Below, in pieces: positions 25,381 through 32,009 of a stretch of 32,009 nucleotides of DNA. The notes beneath the pieces are model-generated. The model was not told the origin of the DNA. It did no database searches and saw only the letters and a program-made list of their open reading frames with translations. Source of the DNA: Treponema sp. (GTDB lineage: Bacteria > Spirochaetota > Spirochaetia > Treponematales > Breznakiellaceae); NCBI GenBank assembly GCA_031265435.1, contig JAISCR010000188.1, positions 1-32,009 of the forward strand, read 5' to 3'. Position numbers and translations under genes: made by a program. How positions within the stretch are numbered: the first letter of the stretch is position 1; every line of letters starts with the position of its first letter.

Positions 25381-26325
25381 TCAGCGCAGATTCGCCGCGT
25401 TGATGATCTCAATACCCGTATCAATGGATGTCGAGGTATAGCCGGTAAGACGCAGCGAGGCCAGAGACCTGACGGCCTCATAACCTATGCGCTCAGGATC
25501 GATAACCATACTGCACGCGATAACGCCCTTGCGGATATATTCCTGCACCCCGGGATCCCCGCCGAAACCGATAATTTGAACACGGCCTACCAGGTTCATA
25601 TCCACAAGCGCCTGCGCCGCGGCAACAGTATCATTGGCGTCGGTAAAGATGATCGTATTGAAATTGTCGCCGCGGAAAAGCTGCGCAAGCAGAACCTCGG
25701 CGTCCAGAGGATTGAGATTGGTTTTGAACCCGGCAATCGGGGAAACGAGTCTGTCGCCCAGCGCCGAATTTATCCCCATCTCCACCAGTTCCCGTTCGCC
25801 GTATATTCCCGGCGACTTGTCGCTGTACACGATGGCAAGGCCTACGGGCTCTTCGTTTATTCTTGCGGCTGCAAGGCCGAGCCTCCTTCCCGCGTCAAAA
25901 TTATTGCTTCCGATAAAGGGCCAGGGCTGATCGTTGGGAACATTATGACTGATGATCACCGTCGGAATCTGACGGCTGCCGAGTCTGTCCAACTGACGCC
26001 GTGCGAGATCATCGTCAATATAGGGGCATACAACGGCTCCGTCTATGCCGGTATAGAGAGCCATTTCAAGCTCATGTTTTTCAGGAGCGATGGAATGAAC
26101 CGAAATGACCGCGTTAAATTCAGCCGCCGCCCTTTCGGCTCCGGCAATGATGCCGGTAAAAAAAGAATTCCGGTTGTCGGGAAGGTAAAGTGAAAAATGG
26201 TAACTCAGGAGAGGCTCGGGCGAAGAGCGGATGTAGAGATTGCGGGCTATTGAAAAAGAAAGCAGAAAAGCCGCCGCGGAGAGCAGCCCAAAAACAGCAA
26301 TGCCCGCCCTGAGTAAATTCCTCAT
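25381..26325 (-). CDS. Membrane-anchored sugar-binding-like sensor subunit
   Basis: This is a periplasmic-binding-protein-like fold of about 315 residues behind an uncleaved-looking N-terminal membrane anchor (RNLLRAGIAVFGLLSAAAFLLS). Landmarks include FTGIIAGAERAAAEF, GIDGAVVCPYIDDD, FIGSNNFDAGRRLGLAAA and IIFTDANDTVAAAQALVD. It directly precedes the kinase gene. The arrangement matches XylFII-LytS-type sensors, in which an anchored binding protein signals to a LytS-like kinase; the name is an analogy and the ligand is unknown. ATG at 26325 has no clear ribosome binding site; TTG at 26373 would overlap the upstream gene. Confidence 0.82.
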   Translation of the reverse strand: MRNLLRAGIAVFGLLSAAAFLLSFSIARNLYIRSSPEPLLSYHFSLYLPDNRNSFFTGIIAGAERAAAEFNAVISVHSIAPEKHELEMALYTGIDGAVVCPYIDDDLARRQLDRLGSRQIPTVIISHNVPNDQPWPFIGSNNFDAGRRLGLAAARINEEPVGLAIVYSDKSPGIYGERELVEMGINSALGDRLVSPIAGFKTNLNPLDAEVLLAQLFRGDNFNTIIFTDANDTVAAAQALVDMNLVGRVQIIGFGGDPGVQEYIRKGVIACSMVIDPERIGYEAVRSLASLRLTGYTSTSIDTGIEIINAANLR

Positions 26326-26356
26326 GGGAAAAGCATAGCAGAAAATTCGGCGGCTG

Positions 26357-28021
26357 TCACCGTTTTTTGACAAGATACATGGGTTTGAAACAGGCTCCCA
26401 GGCTCAGCTCAAAGCCCTGTTCCAGCCTGCCGTCCTCGTGAGCATAGTTCTGTACCGCCTGAAACGCGGGCCTGATATACACCCTGAGCCATTTTTCGGG
26501 AGTCCAGGAGCCTTCGACAGTGATTCTGTGGCTGATCGCCGCCGTTCCCGAAGGGCTTGTCTTCTCCATCTCTTCCCTGCTGTTGGAATAGAATTCGTTT
26601 CCCGGCAGTTCAAAGATCGAGGGGCTGGAATTTTCCCCCTGGGCAAGACAGAGGTAGGAAAGCTTTACGAACCACAGTTCCGTTTCATAGCCTCCCCAGA
26701 TTGTACCGGCGATGCTGTCGGGCCCGAAGGGGGAACCAACCCATTCCCGTACCGGCGGGTTACTCACCTCCAGGGATTCCCGGTAGTAAGACCAGCCGCG
26801 GCCCTGAAGGATGTACATATAGGGATACGTATAGATCCCCTCAAGGCCGAAGCTGAGGTAGCCCGATCCCAGCGGAAGTTTCCCCTCATACCCTGCCTGA
26901 AAAGCCATCCCGTCGGGAACCGTAGAATCGCTGTTTTCACGTTCGCTGGGTATCTCGAACTGATTCATGGCATAAAGACCGTAGAACCTGCCGTGCTTCC
27001 AGGGCCGGACGTCAAAGTAAAGCCCCAACAGGGAACCGATTCGGGAATTACGCTCATCGTAGTTGTCATTGGAACCTTCAATCTGCGCGTTGTAAGCGTC
27101 GTAGCTTTCCCACGCGGTAAAGCCGTGATAGATAGCGGCGGGATTAAAGTAGCGCAGTTCAAGCGGGGCGTTTACCATTACCCCTTCAATAAGGGAAACA
27201 TTAACCCTGTTAAGTATTTGAATTTGAAAATGATGGAGATAGAGATACTTCAGCACTTCAAGCTGCAGGACTTCCGCGGAGTAGGCAATCCAGGGAGAAT
27301 AGAAATTGAGGGCGGCAAAACTCGTACCCTTCATGGTATCCGAAAGGATGACGCTCCCCGTTTCCGTGCGGCCGGCCCGGTTATCCCCCAGTCCCAGCCT
27401 GAAGTTGACGCCGAATTTTTTGCTGAAAGGGAAACCCGCGCTGATATAGGCAAACTTGGGCATGTTGGTGTCTATGGGCTGAACACCGTCAATCATCTTG
27501 TCCATGGGAAAGTTGAAGTAGTTGTCATGGGCATTGGAAAGCATACGGTTTTCGCCAAAGTACACATCCGTTTCCAGCGCGACATAAGAGGCAAGGCCGA
27601 AACGTACCGGCAGACTGATAAAGGGCTCCCGTTCGTAACGGTCGTAGATCCAGGGCAGTGCCTCATTGGTTTTGTAGTAGATCTCGGGCTGAAGGGCCGG
27701 ATCAACGGCAAAACTTAAAACATCGTTTTTGAGGGAAAAGGAACCGTCCCCGTCCAGGTACCCAAGGGTACTGTCGTAGAGTGCGCGGCCCTGAGCGGAA
27801 AGACCGTCTCTGTCAAGAACCTCAAGAATCTGACGGGCCTGTTCCACGGTAATAAGGGAACCGTCGCCAAAGACCTTTGCCTCTTCCATGCTGAGGGAAG
27901 TCAGGGCATCGTAAACCGGGTCTCCGCTCCCGAGGATCTTCTGGGCGGGAAGCGAATAAAGATTCCCCCCGATTGTTACAAGCAAAAAAAACAGCGCGTG
28001 TTTCCGCATAATTACTGTCAT
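26357..28021 (-). CDS. Outer-membrane barrel protein, tandem paralogue 2
   Basis: This 554-residue protein has a signal peptide (RKHALFFLLVTIGGNLYS) and a short N-terminal helical part (YDALTSLSMEEAKVF, EQARQILEVLD). A long stretch of alternating strands and aromatics, typical of an outer-membrane beta-barrel, follows. It is clearly paralogous to the upstream gene (shared GSPFGPDS...WGGY, NAPLELRYFNPAAIYH, VQNYAHEDGRLEQGFELSL). The family looks treponemal, with no recognised function; uptake or porin activity is an inference from context. ATG at 28021 follows the preceding stop by two bases, with GGAG upstream, so it is in the same operon. Confidence 0.8.
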   Translation of the reverse strand: MTVIMRKHALFFLLVTIGGNLYSLPAQKILGSGDPVYDALTSLSMEEAKVFGDGSLITVEQARQILEVLDRDGLSAQGRALYDSTLGYLDGDGSFSLKNDVLSFAVDPALQPEIYYKTNEALPWIYDRYEREPFISLPVRFGLASYVALETDVYFGENRMLSNAHDNYFNFPMDKMIDGVQPIDTNMPKFAYISAGFPFSKKFGVNFRLGLGDNRAGRTETGSVILSDTMKGTSFAALNFYSPWIAYSAEVLQLEVLKYLYLHHFQIQILNRVNVSLIEGVMVNAPLELRYFNPAAIYHGFTAWESYDAYNAQIEGSNDNYDERNSRIGSLLGLYFDVRPWKHGRFYGLYAMNQFEIPSERENSDSTVPDGMAFQAGYEGKLPLGSGYLSFGLEGIYTYPYMYILQGRGWSYYRESLEVSNPPVREWVGSPFGPDSIAGTIWGGYETELWFVKLSYLCLAQGENSSPSIFELPGNEFYSNSREEMEKTSPSGTAAISHRITVEGSWTPEKWLRVYIRPAFQAVQNYAHEDGRLEQGFELSLGACFKPMYLVKKR

Positions 28022-28023
28022 GT

Positions 28024-29685
28024 TTATCTCCGGACCTTGAGGCCCTCTTCCTTTCCGTAACGGGCATGAATGATGTTCGGGGCAATCCTCACCGACAGGC
28101 TTCCCTCAAAACCGTGTTCCAGCCTGTCCTGCCGGTGGGCATAGTTCTGCACCACCGAATACCCCAGCATCAACTGAAGGCTGATCCAGTCCCTGGGAGA
28201 CCATGCTGCCTTCAGGCTCGGCTGCCATGTGTAGTACACAATCCCCGTGGGACTGAAGAGAGACACCTCATCATGGTTTTTGGTACGCCAGGGATGGTAG
28301 GTGTCGGTATCAAAAATATCCAGCCCCGAACGCTCTCCGCCGGCGCTGAACAGAAAGTTGCCTGTAAGCGACCATGAAGTGGTTTTGTAGCCTCCCCAGA
28401 GGGCGGCGGCCGCGGAGTCGGGGCCGAAGGGACTTCCCATCCAGTTACGGATCGGGCCGCTTTTCGCGGTTCCGGGTTTATAGAAAGACCAGCGGCTGTC
28501 TTTGGAAACATAGAAGAAGGGTGAATTGTAAACTCCTTCGGCGCCGAGGAGCCAGTATCCGCCGGCAAAGGGAAACTGGAATTCCGTACCGAGCTGAAAA
28601 CCCATGCTGTCCGCGCGGAGCACTTCAGGATCATCCTTTCTCTCCTGGGGGGTCTGCAGTTCATTCAGAGCCCAGAGCGCGTAGAGACGGATATTGCTCA
28701 CCGGTTCAAATTCGGCCTTGGCCGCAAAAAAACTTGCCACACGGGAATCTTCATCATCAATAAACTGATCCGGGTCGCCGCGGTTGTACTCCCCGTATTC
28801 CGAATACGCGGCAAGACTGTGATAGATCATCACCGGATTGAGGAAACGGAGTTCCAGGGGAGCGTTTACCAGGAGGCCTTCAAGATAGGAGATGGTAAAA
28901 CGCCGCAGCAGCCTGGCCTCCAGCGTATGGTAGTAAAAGTACTTGTCCACGGAAATTTGCATTATATTGGAAGTCCAGGCGATGACAGGGGAGTAGAGAC
29001 TGAACTTTCCGTAAGTGATATCCTTCATATAATCCGAAAGGATGATGCTTCCCGTATGGGTATCACCGTAAAATTCCTCCCCGATTCCCATCCTGAACTG
29101 GATGCCGATCTTTTCCGTAAAAGGATAGCCGAGGGCAAGGTATGCCCGGCGGGGCATATTGTAGTTGGTATCCGGCAGAGGGAAGTTGGTGTAGTTATCA
29201 TCTTTATAAATCGTATTATAGTTCTGGGCGGCTTCAAAATCCAGTTCCAGTGTTACCCAGGGGGAAACCGATATGCCTACGGGAATGACAATGAAAGGAT
29301 TACGATCCCGGTTTGTGGTGATCCAGTCGATGTTTTTGTTGCTACGGACATAGAATTCAGTCTGAATGGCCGGCCAGCCGTCAATGGACAGAGGCCCGTA
29401 TTCAAAGGACACCAGGGAAGGCCCTTCAAGCCAGGAGCGGAGTTTTTCGTAAAGCTCCCTGCCGCTTTCCGAAAAGGCTTCCTCATCAAGGTCTGCCAGC
29501 ATGGCCCGGAACTGGGCAACGGAAAGGGCATAGCTTGAAAAAAACAGGGTATGCTGTTCCATGGAGAGGGTTTTAAGGGCCTCGTAGGGCCATTCCCCCG
29601 GATAGACAAGCTTCTGGGCAGGCAGGGCGCCGAGTAATGCTGTATAAAATAGGGACAAAAAGACAAGTATATTGCATTTCCTCAT
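28024..29685 (-). CDS. Outer-membrane barrel protein, tandem paralogue 1
   Basis: This protein of about 553 residues is paralogous to the following gene, sharing a signal peptide ending ALPAQK, NAPLELRFLNPVMIYH, GSPFGPDSAAAALWGGY and VQNYAH-x-x-DRLE-x-GFE. Aromatic-rich alternating strands and a C-terminal strand suggest an outer-membrane barrel. It is the first gene of the minus-strand sugar locus. ATG at 29685 is chosen. A TTG at 29703 falls inside the predicted -10, so the transcript from that promoter would have almost no leader. No function can be assigned from sequence alone. Confidence 0.78.
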   Translation of the reverse strand: MRKCNILVFLSLFYTALLGALPAQKLVYPGEWPYEALKTLSMEQHTLFFSSYALSVAQFRAMLADLDEEAFSESGRELYEKLRSWLEGPSLVSFEYGPLSIDGWPAIQTEFYVRSNKNIDWITTNRDRNPFIVIPVGISVSPWVTLELDFEAAQNYNTIYKDDNYTNFPLPDTNYNMPRRAYLALGYPFTEKIGIQFRMGIGEEFYGDTHTGSIILSDYMKDITYGKFSLYSPVIAWTSNIMQISVDKYFYYHTLEARLLRRFTISYLEGLLVNAPLELRFLNPVMIYHSLAAYSEYGEYNRGDPDQFIDDEDSRVASFFAAKAEFEPVSNIRLYALWALNELQTPQERKDDPEVLRADSMGFQLGTEFQFPFAGGYWLLGAEGVYNSPFFYVSKDSRWSFYKPGTAKSGPIRNWMGSPFGPDSAAAALWGGYKTTSWSLTGNFLFSAGGERSGLDIFDTDTYHPWRTKNHDEVSLFSPTGIVYYTWQPSLKAAWSPRDWISLQLMLGYSVVQNYAHRQDRLEHGFEGSLSVRIAPNIIHARYGKEEGLKVRR

Positions 29686-29700
29686 TTTTTTAAGTAGTAT
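29672..29700 (+). promoter_or_regulatory. Promoter for the plus-strand outer-membrane gene
   Basis: TTGCAT (29672-29677) and TAGTAT (29695-29700), 17 bases apart, sit upstream of the gene at 29769. The -10 overlaps the minus-strand -10. Confidence 0.5.
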
Positions 29701-29724
29701 CAAAAAGATCGGGCTTCATGTCAA
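29696..29724 (-). promoter_or_regulatory. Promoter for the minus-strand outer-membrane/sugar operon
   Basis: A perfect TTGACA (29719-29724) and GATACT (29696-29701) are 17 bases apart on the minus strand. The predicted transcript would begin about five bases before ATG 29685, so it would be nearly leaderless. Confidence 0.55.
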
Positions 29725-29737
29725 TAACCTAAAGGAA

Positions 29738-29750
29738 GCGGCAGTGCCGC
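29738..29750 (+). promoter_or_regulatory. Small GC-rich hairpin before a plus-strand start
   Basis: GCGGC/GCCGC arms (29738-29742, 29746-29750) with a three-base loop lie about 19 bases before the TTG start at 29769. It might be an operator or influence translation. Confidence 0.35.
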
Positions 29751-29757
29751 ACACGGC

Positions 29758-29763
29758 GGAGGA
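29758..29763 (+). promoter_or_regulatory. Ribosome binding site of the plus-strand outer-membrane gene
   Basis: GGAGGA ends five bases before TTG 29769 and decides that TTG as the start. Confidence 0.75.
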
Positions 29764-29768
29764 TTTAA

Positions 29769-31691
29769 TTGAGTATCAACAGAACACATGCCTTTGTTTT
29801 TCGAATAATCATGGTTTTTACGGTTCTTGTCCTGAACACGCGCCTGTACGCCCAGTCCCATGTTTCAGTTCCACTGGAAGATCCTGTCTATGGAATTCTT
29901 GAAAATGCCCAAATCCGGGGGCTTCTCCTCCCCATGCCGGGGGCAAAGCCCTATACCCGCAACCAGGTTCTTGCCGCGATTGACAGTATTACTGCGTCAG
30001 ATCCGGATCTTTTAAGCGATACGGAAAGGCAAATTCTCGAAAATACCAGGAAGAAGTACTCTCGTTCCGAAGAAGGCCTTGACTGGCAGAAGGGCGCCTA
30101 TACGATTGACCGGCTGGTAAGTCCTTTGAATATTCCGTGGAATACGGATATAGGCGCCGGCGGACGTTTTTCCCTGGCAAGCGCCGTTTATTCGGGTGAC
30201 AGGGATAATGCCGTAGCTACCGACAATCTTATTACCGTTTATACAACAGGAGACGTGGGGAAATCTTTTTCCTACGGTTTTATTTTTGTGGGACACCTCA
30301 CCCTGGCTCCCCGGCGGCTTTTGGGAGAAGACTACAACACCTTTTATGAAGGCTTTACCGACGATCCTGTCAAGGGGCACTTCAACCGGAAGATGAAAAT
30401 CTGGGACGAACCTGACGCGTACATCCCCTATACATACCGCAAATACTGGGACGGCGCCGTTTTCTTCCCCGCCGAAATTGACGCCGGCGGCTTTCAGCCC
30501 TGGCCCGATAAATTTTCCATAGCCCCCCATTTCCTGGGTGAAATGTCCGGAGGCTTCTTCTCCGATGTACTCACATGGCGTTTCGGCAGAATGCGCCGGG
30601 AATGGGCCTCCATGGCGGAAGGCCGCAGCATTGTTTTTAACGGTACGGCCCAGCCTTTTGTGGCAATCGAAACAAGCTTCAATCCGGTCTACTGGTTCAG
30701 CGCCTCCGCCATAACAGGAGCGCTGGAGTACGATTTCCGGGATGATCTAAAGATCTCCGCCTGGGCTTCGCAGAATCTCTTTTCCATGGAAATGGTAGAG
30801 TACAACTTCCGCAACTTCTTCCATGCCGGTATCGGTACCAATGTTGTCTATGCCAAACGTTTTGAACCGGGTTATATTTTCCCGGTAAAAAATAACTTTC
30901 TCTACCAGGACAGCATCGGGGATTTCGATAACATGGGAATCTTTGCAAATCTCAGGTTCCAGAGCCCCGGAATCGGAAGCTTCTGGTTTTCCTTTTTTGG
31001 CGATGACATAGATCCCGGTTTGTTAACGGATATATTTAAATATGACCGCCAAACCTTTGCCTTGCAGGCGGGAAGTAAAATCGTTATCCCGTGGCTGCCC
31101 TTTGCTTCGGTTTCCCTCTTATACACAAAGATTGAACCCTATACCTATACCCATCATCGTCTCTTTGTCCCCTGGTACAATCCGGGTTACGAGAATGAGC
31201 CCATGCCGATGGAGAGCAAGTACAGCAGTATGGGTACACCCCTGGGGTACTACCTCAACCCCAATTCCGATGAACTTCTCTTTCGTGTAGAGGCAATGCC
31301 TGCGGTAAACACCAGCGCTCATTTCCAGTACCAGATGGTCCGCCACGGAGCGGAACACGGTTCCGGTCAGGTGGACGGGAGTTCCTGGTTTTCCGAGCTG
31401 GACGCCGACGGAGACAACCGGAGCAATAAACCGGAGTTGAAAAAATTCTTTCTCAGGGACGGAGCCTACCGCTGGCAGCACATCTTCCAGATCGGCGCGG
31501 ATCATACCCTGGAAAGCCTGCCGGTGCCTCTGCGGATCTTCGGAAATGTAGGGCTTGTCTACTCTTTCTACACCAATATTGACGGAAAACCCAATTCGGG
31601 CGCCGAATATTCCTGGTCGTTTATCGACACGCCCGAGTATCCCAAATCGACAGCCTTCTATTTGAGCGTCGGTGTTGGGCTCTATCTGTAA
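29769..31691 (+). CDS. Outer-membrane barrel protein, Wzi-like
   Basis: This 640-residue protein has a signal peptide (about residues 1-28, ending LYAQ). An N-terminal helical segment, DPVYGILENAQIRGLLLPMPGAKPYTRNQVLAAIDSI, is a layout seen in capsule-assembly Wzi-like proteins. About 550 residues of alternating aromatic strands then form a likely barrel with a C-terminal strand ending in LYL. It is more distant from the two tandem minus-strand paralogues but has the same general layout. The TTG start at 29769 follows GGAGGA. The function is unknown; a role in surface polysaccharide attachment or solute passage is possible. It ends before a terminator. Confidence 0.8.
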   Translation: MSINRTHAFVFRIIMVFTVLVLNTRLYAQSHVSVPLEDPVYGILENAQIRGLLLPMPGAKPYTRNQVLAAIDSITASDPDLLSDTERQILENTRKKYSRSEEGLDWQKGAYTIDRLVSPLNIPWNTDIGAGGRFSLASAVYSGDRDNAVATDNLITVYTTGDVGKSFSYGFIFVGHLTLAPRRLLGEDYNTFYEGFTDDPVKGHFNRKMKIWDEPDAYIPYTYRKYWDGAVFFPAEIDAGGFQPWPDKFSIAPHFLGEMSGGFFSDVLTWRFGRMRREWASMAEGRSIVFNGTAQPFVAIETSFNPVYWFSASAITGALEYDFRDDLKISAWASQNLFSMEMVEYNFRNFFHAGIGTNVVYAKRFEPGYIFPVKNNFLYQDSIGDFDNMGIFANLRFQSPGIGSFWFSFFGDDIDPGLLTDIFKYDRQTFALQAGSKIVIPWLPFASVSLLYTKIEPYTYTHHRLFVPWYNPGYENEPMPMESKYSSMGTPLGYYLNPNSDELLFRVEAMPAVNTSAHFQYQMVRHGAEHGSGQVDGSSWFSELDADGDNRSNKPELKKFFLRDGAYRWQHIFQIGADHTLESLPVPLRIFGNVGLVYSFYTNIDGKPNSGAEYSWSFIDTPEYPKSTAFYLSVGVGLYL

Positions 31692-31710
31692 AGAGCCGGT
31701 GTCTGATACT

Positions 31711-31741
31711 GGGCTGTTTTAAGGGGAACAGTCACCTTTTT
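31711..31741 (+). terminator. Intrinsic terminator after the plus-strand outer-membrane gene
   Basis: GGCTGTT (31711-31717) and AACAGTC (31726-31732) form a stem with one G-U pair and an eight-base loop, followed by ACC and six T's. Confidence 0.65.
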
Positions 31742-31759
31742 AGTAGCGAATTATTTTAC

Positions 31760-31788
31760 TTGACCATCGGTGTAAATACTGTTAGAAT
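31760..31788 (+). promoter_or_regulatory. Promoter-like sequence near the right edge
   Basis: TTGACC (31760-31765) and TAGAAT (31783-31788) are exactly 17 bases apart. AAGGAG at 31803-31807 follows, but no start codon and open frame follow it. Confidence 0.55.
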
Positions 31789-31810
31789 TGGCGGCGATCA
31801 TAAGGAGCGC

Positions 31811-31842
31811 CGGTTTCAAAATACGGACGTGTTTTGAAACCG
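31811..31842. repeat. Near-perfect 14-bp hairpin
   Basis: CGGTTTCAAAATAC (31811-31824) and GTGTTTTGAAACCG (31829-31842) pair over 14 bases (one G-U) with a GGAC loop. A six-T run begins 12 bases downstream. It could be an intrinsic terminator, a recombination or mobile-element end, or the core of a small RNA. Confidence 0.7.
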
Positions 31843-31851
31843 CCCCGGTAG

Positions 31852-32009
31852 TTATTTTTTCAGGGAGTAACCCGGCTTTTCGGCCAGTATCAGACCGACT
31901 GGTCCAAGGTGCTTGCCGTCCTGACCCTTTCGGCCATTCCGGTTATCGCCCTGTATTTAACGGCCAGCAAACAATTTATCCGGGGCCTTACCGCCGGCGC
32001 GGTAAAGGG
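31852..32009 (+). pseudogene. 5'-truncated remnant of a MalG-type sugar ABC permease
   Basis: The frame reads FFQGVTRLFGQYQTDW and, further on, FIRGLTAGAVKG, the characteristic C-terminus of carbohydrate ABC permeases of the MalG/UgpE type. It follows an in-frame stop (TAG, 31849-31851), has no upstream coding sequence or start codon, and lies just behind the hairpin. The rest of the permease is missing, so this is a remnant of a deletion or rearrangement. The final codon is cut by the window edge, where the family protein normally ends. Confidence 0.75.

Noticed and set aside
26438..27718. 426-residue open frame on the plus strand
   Set aside because: It is antisense to an outer-membrane barrel gene with a paralogue; a shadow.

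Overview
The window looks like chromosomal DNA from a fairly GC-rich spirochaete, most likely a treponeme related to the termite-gut or free-living Treponematales. This is an inference from gene content: two tandem Treponema-style outer-membrane barrel proteins, an rnfCDGEA-type operon, a double-knuckle MetRS with a C-terminal tRNA-binding domain, a ChvE-GguAB-type sugar transporter with a YesM/YesN-type two-component system, and frequent TTG/GTG starts. No rRNA, tRNA, CRISPR array or complete insertion sequence was recognised.

Layout. Positions 1-337 hold no convincing gene, only several inverted repeats. Next, on the minus strand, come a PTS EIIA protein (338-787), a small membrane protein (879-1238) and a tightly coupled operon read right to left: a GH57-like protein (6614-4767), metG (4767-2359) and a FemAB-type transferase. 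Positions 6711-12771 form a second minus-strand operon: a DUF212/PAP2-like membrane protein, a large unknown membrane protein, then RnfC, D, G, E and A joined by overlaps or very short gaps. A HigB-type toxin with a short HTH-less antitoxin follows (12734-13376). The plus strand then carries a type-4 uracil-DNA glycosylase and priA (13494-16396), facing a bacteriohemerythrin gene on the minus strand.

From 17039 to 29685 the minus strand carries what reads as one sugar-response locus. In transcription order it is: two paralogous outer-membrane proteins, a membrane-anchored sugar-binding-like protein, a LytS/YesM-type histidine kinase, a YesN-type AraC response regulator, a lipoprotein sugar-binding protein, then the ChvE-type binding protein, ATPase and permease. 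A third outer-membrane barrel protein is transcribed divergently (29769-31691) from a promoter whose -10 overlaps that of the minus-strand operon. The right edge has a good promoter, a perfect hairpin and a 5'-truncated remnant of a MalG-type ABC permease.

The most interesting points are these. (1) The Rnf-like complex appears to have lost many cofactor residues: by eye alignment three of four RnfA/RnfE cluster cysteines, the RnfC glycine loop, the RnfG flavinylation motif and a canonical RnfD threonine, and no rnfB is present. It keeps both RnfC [4Fe-4S] motifs and gains an unknown 488-residue membrane partner. (2) A GH57 homologue cotranscribed with metG lacks the catalytic nucleophile. (3) A putative outer-membrane-to-cytoplasm sugar sensing and uptake system is encoded as one unit.
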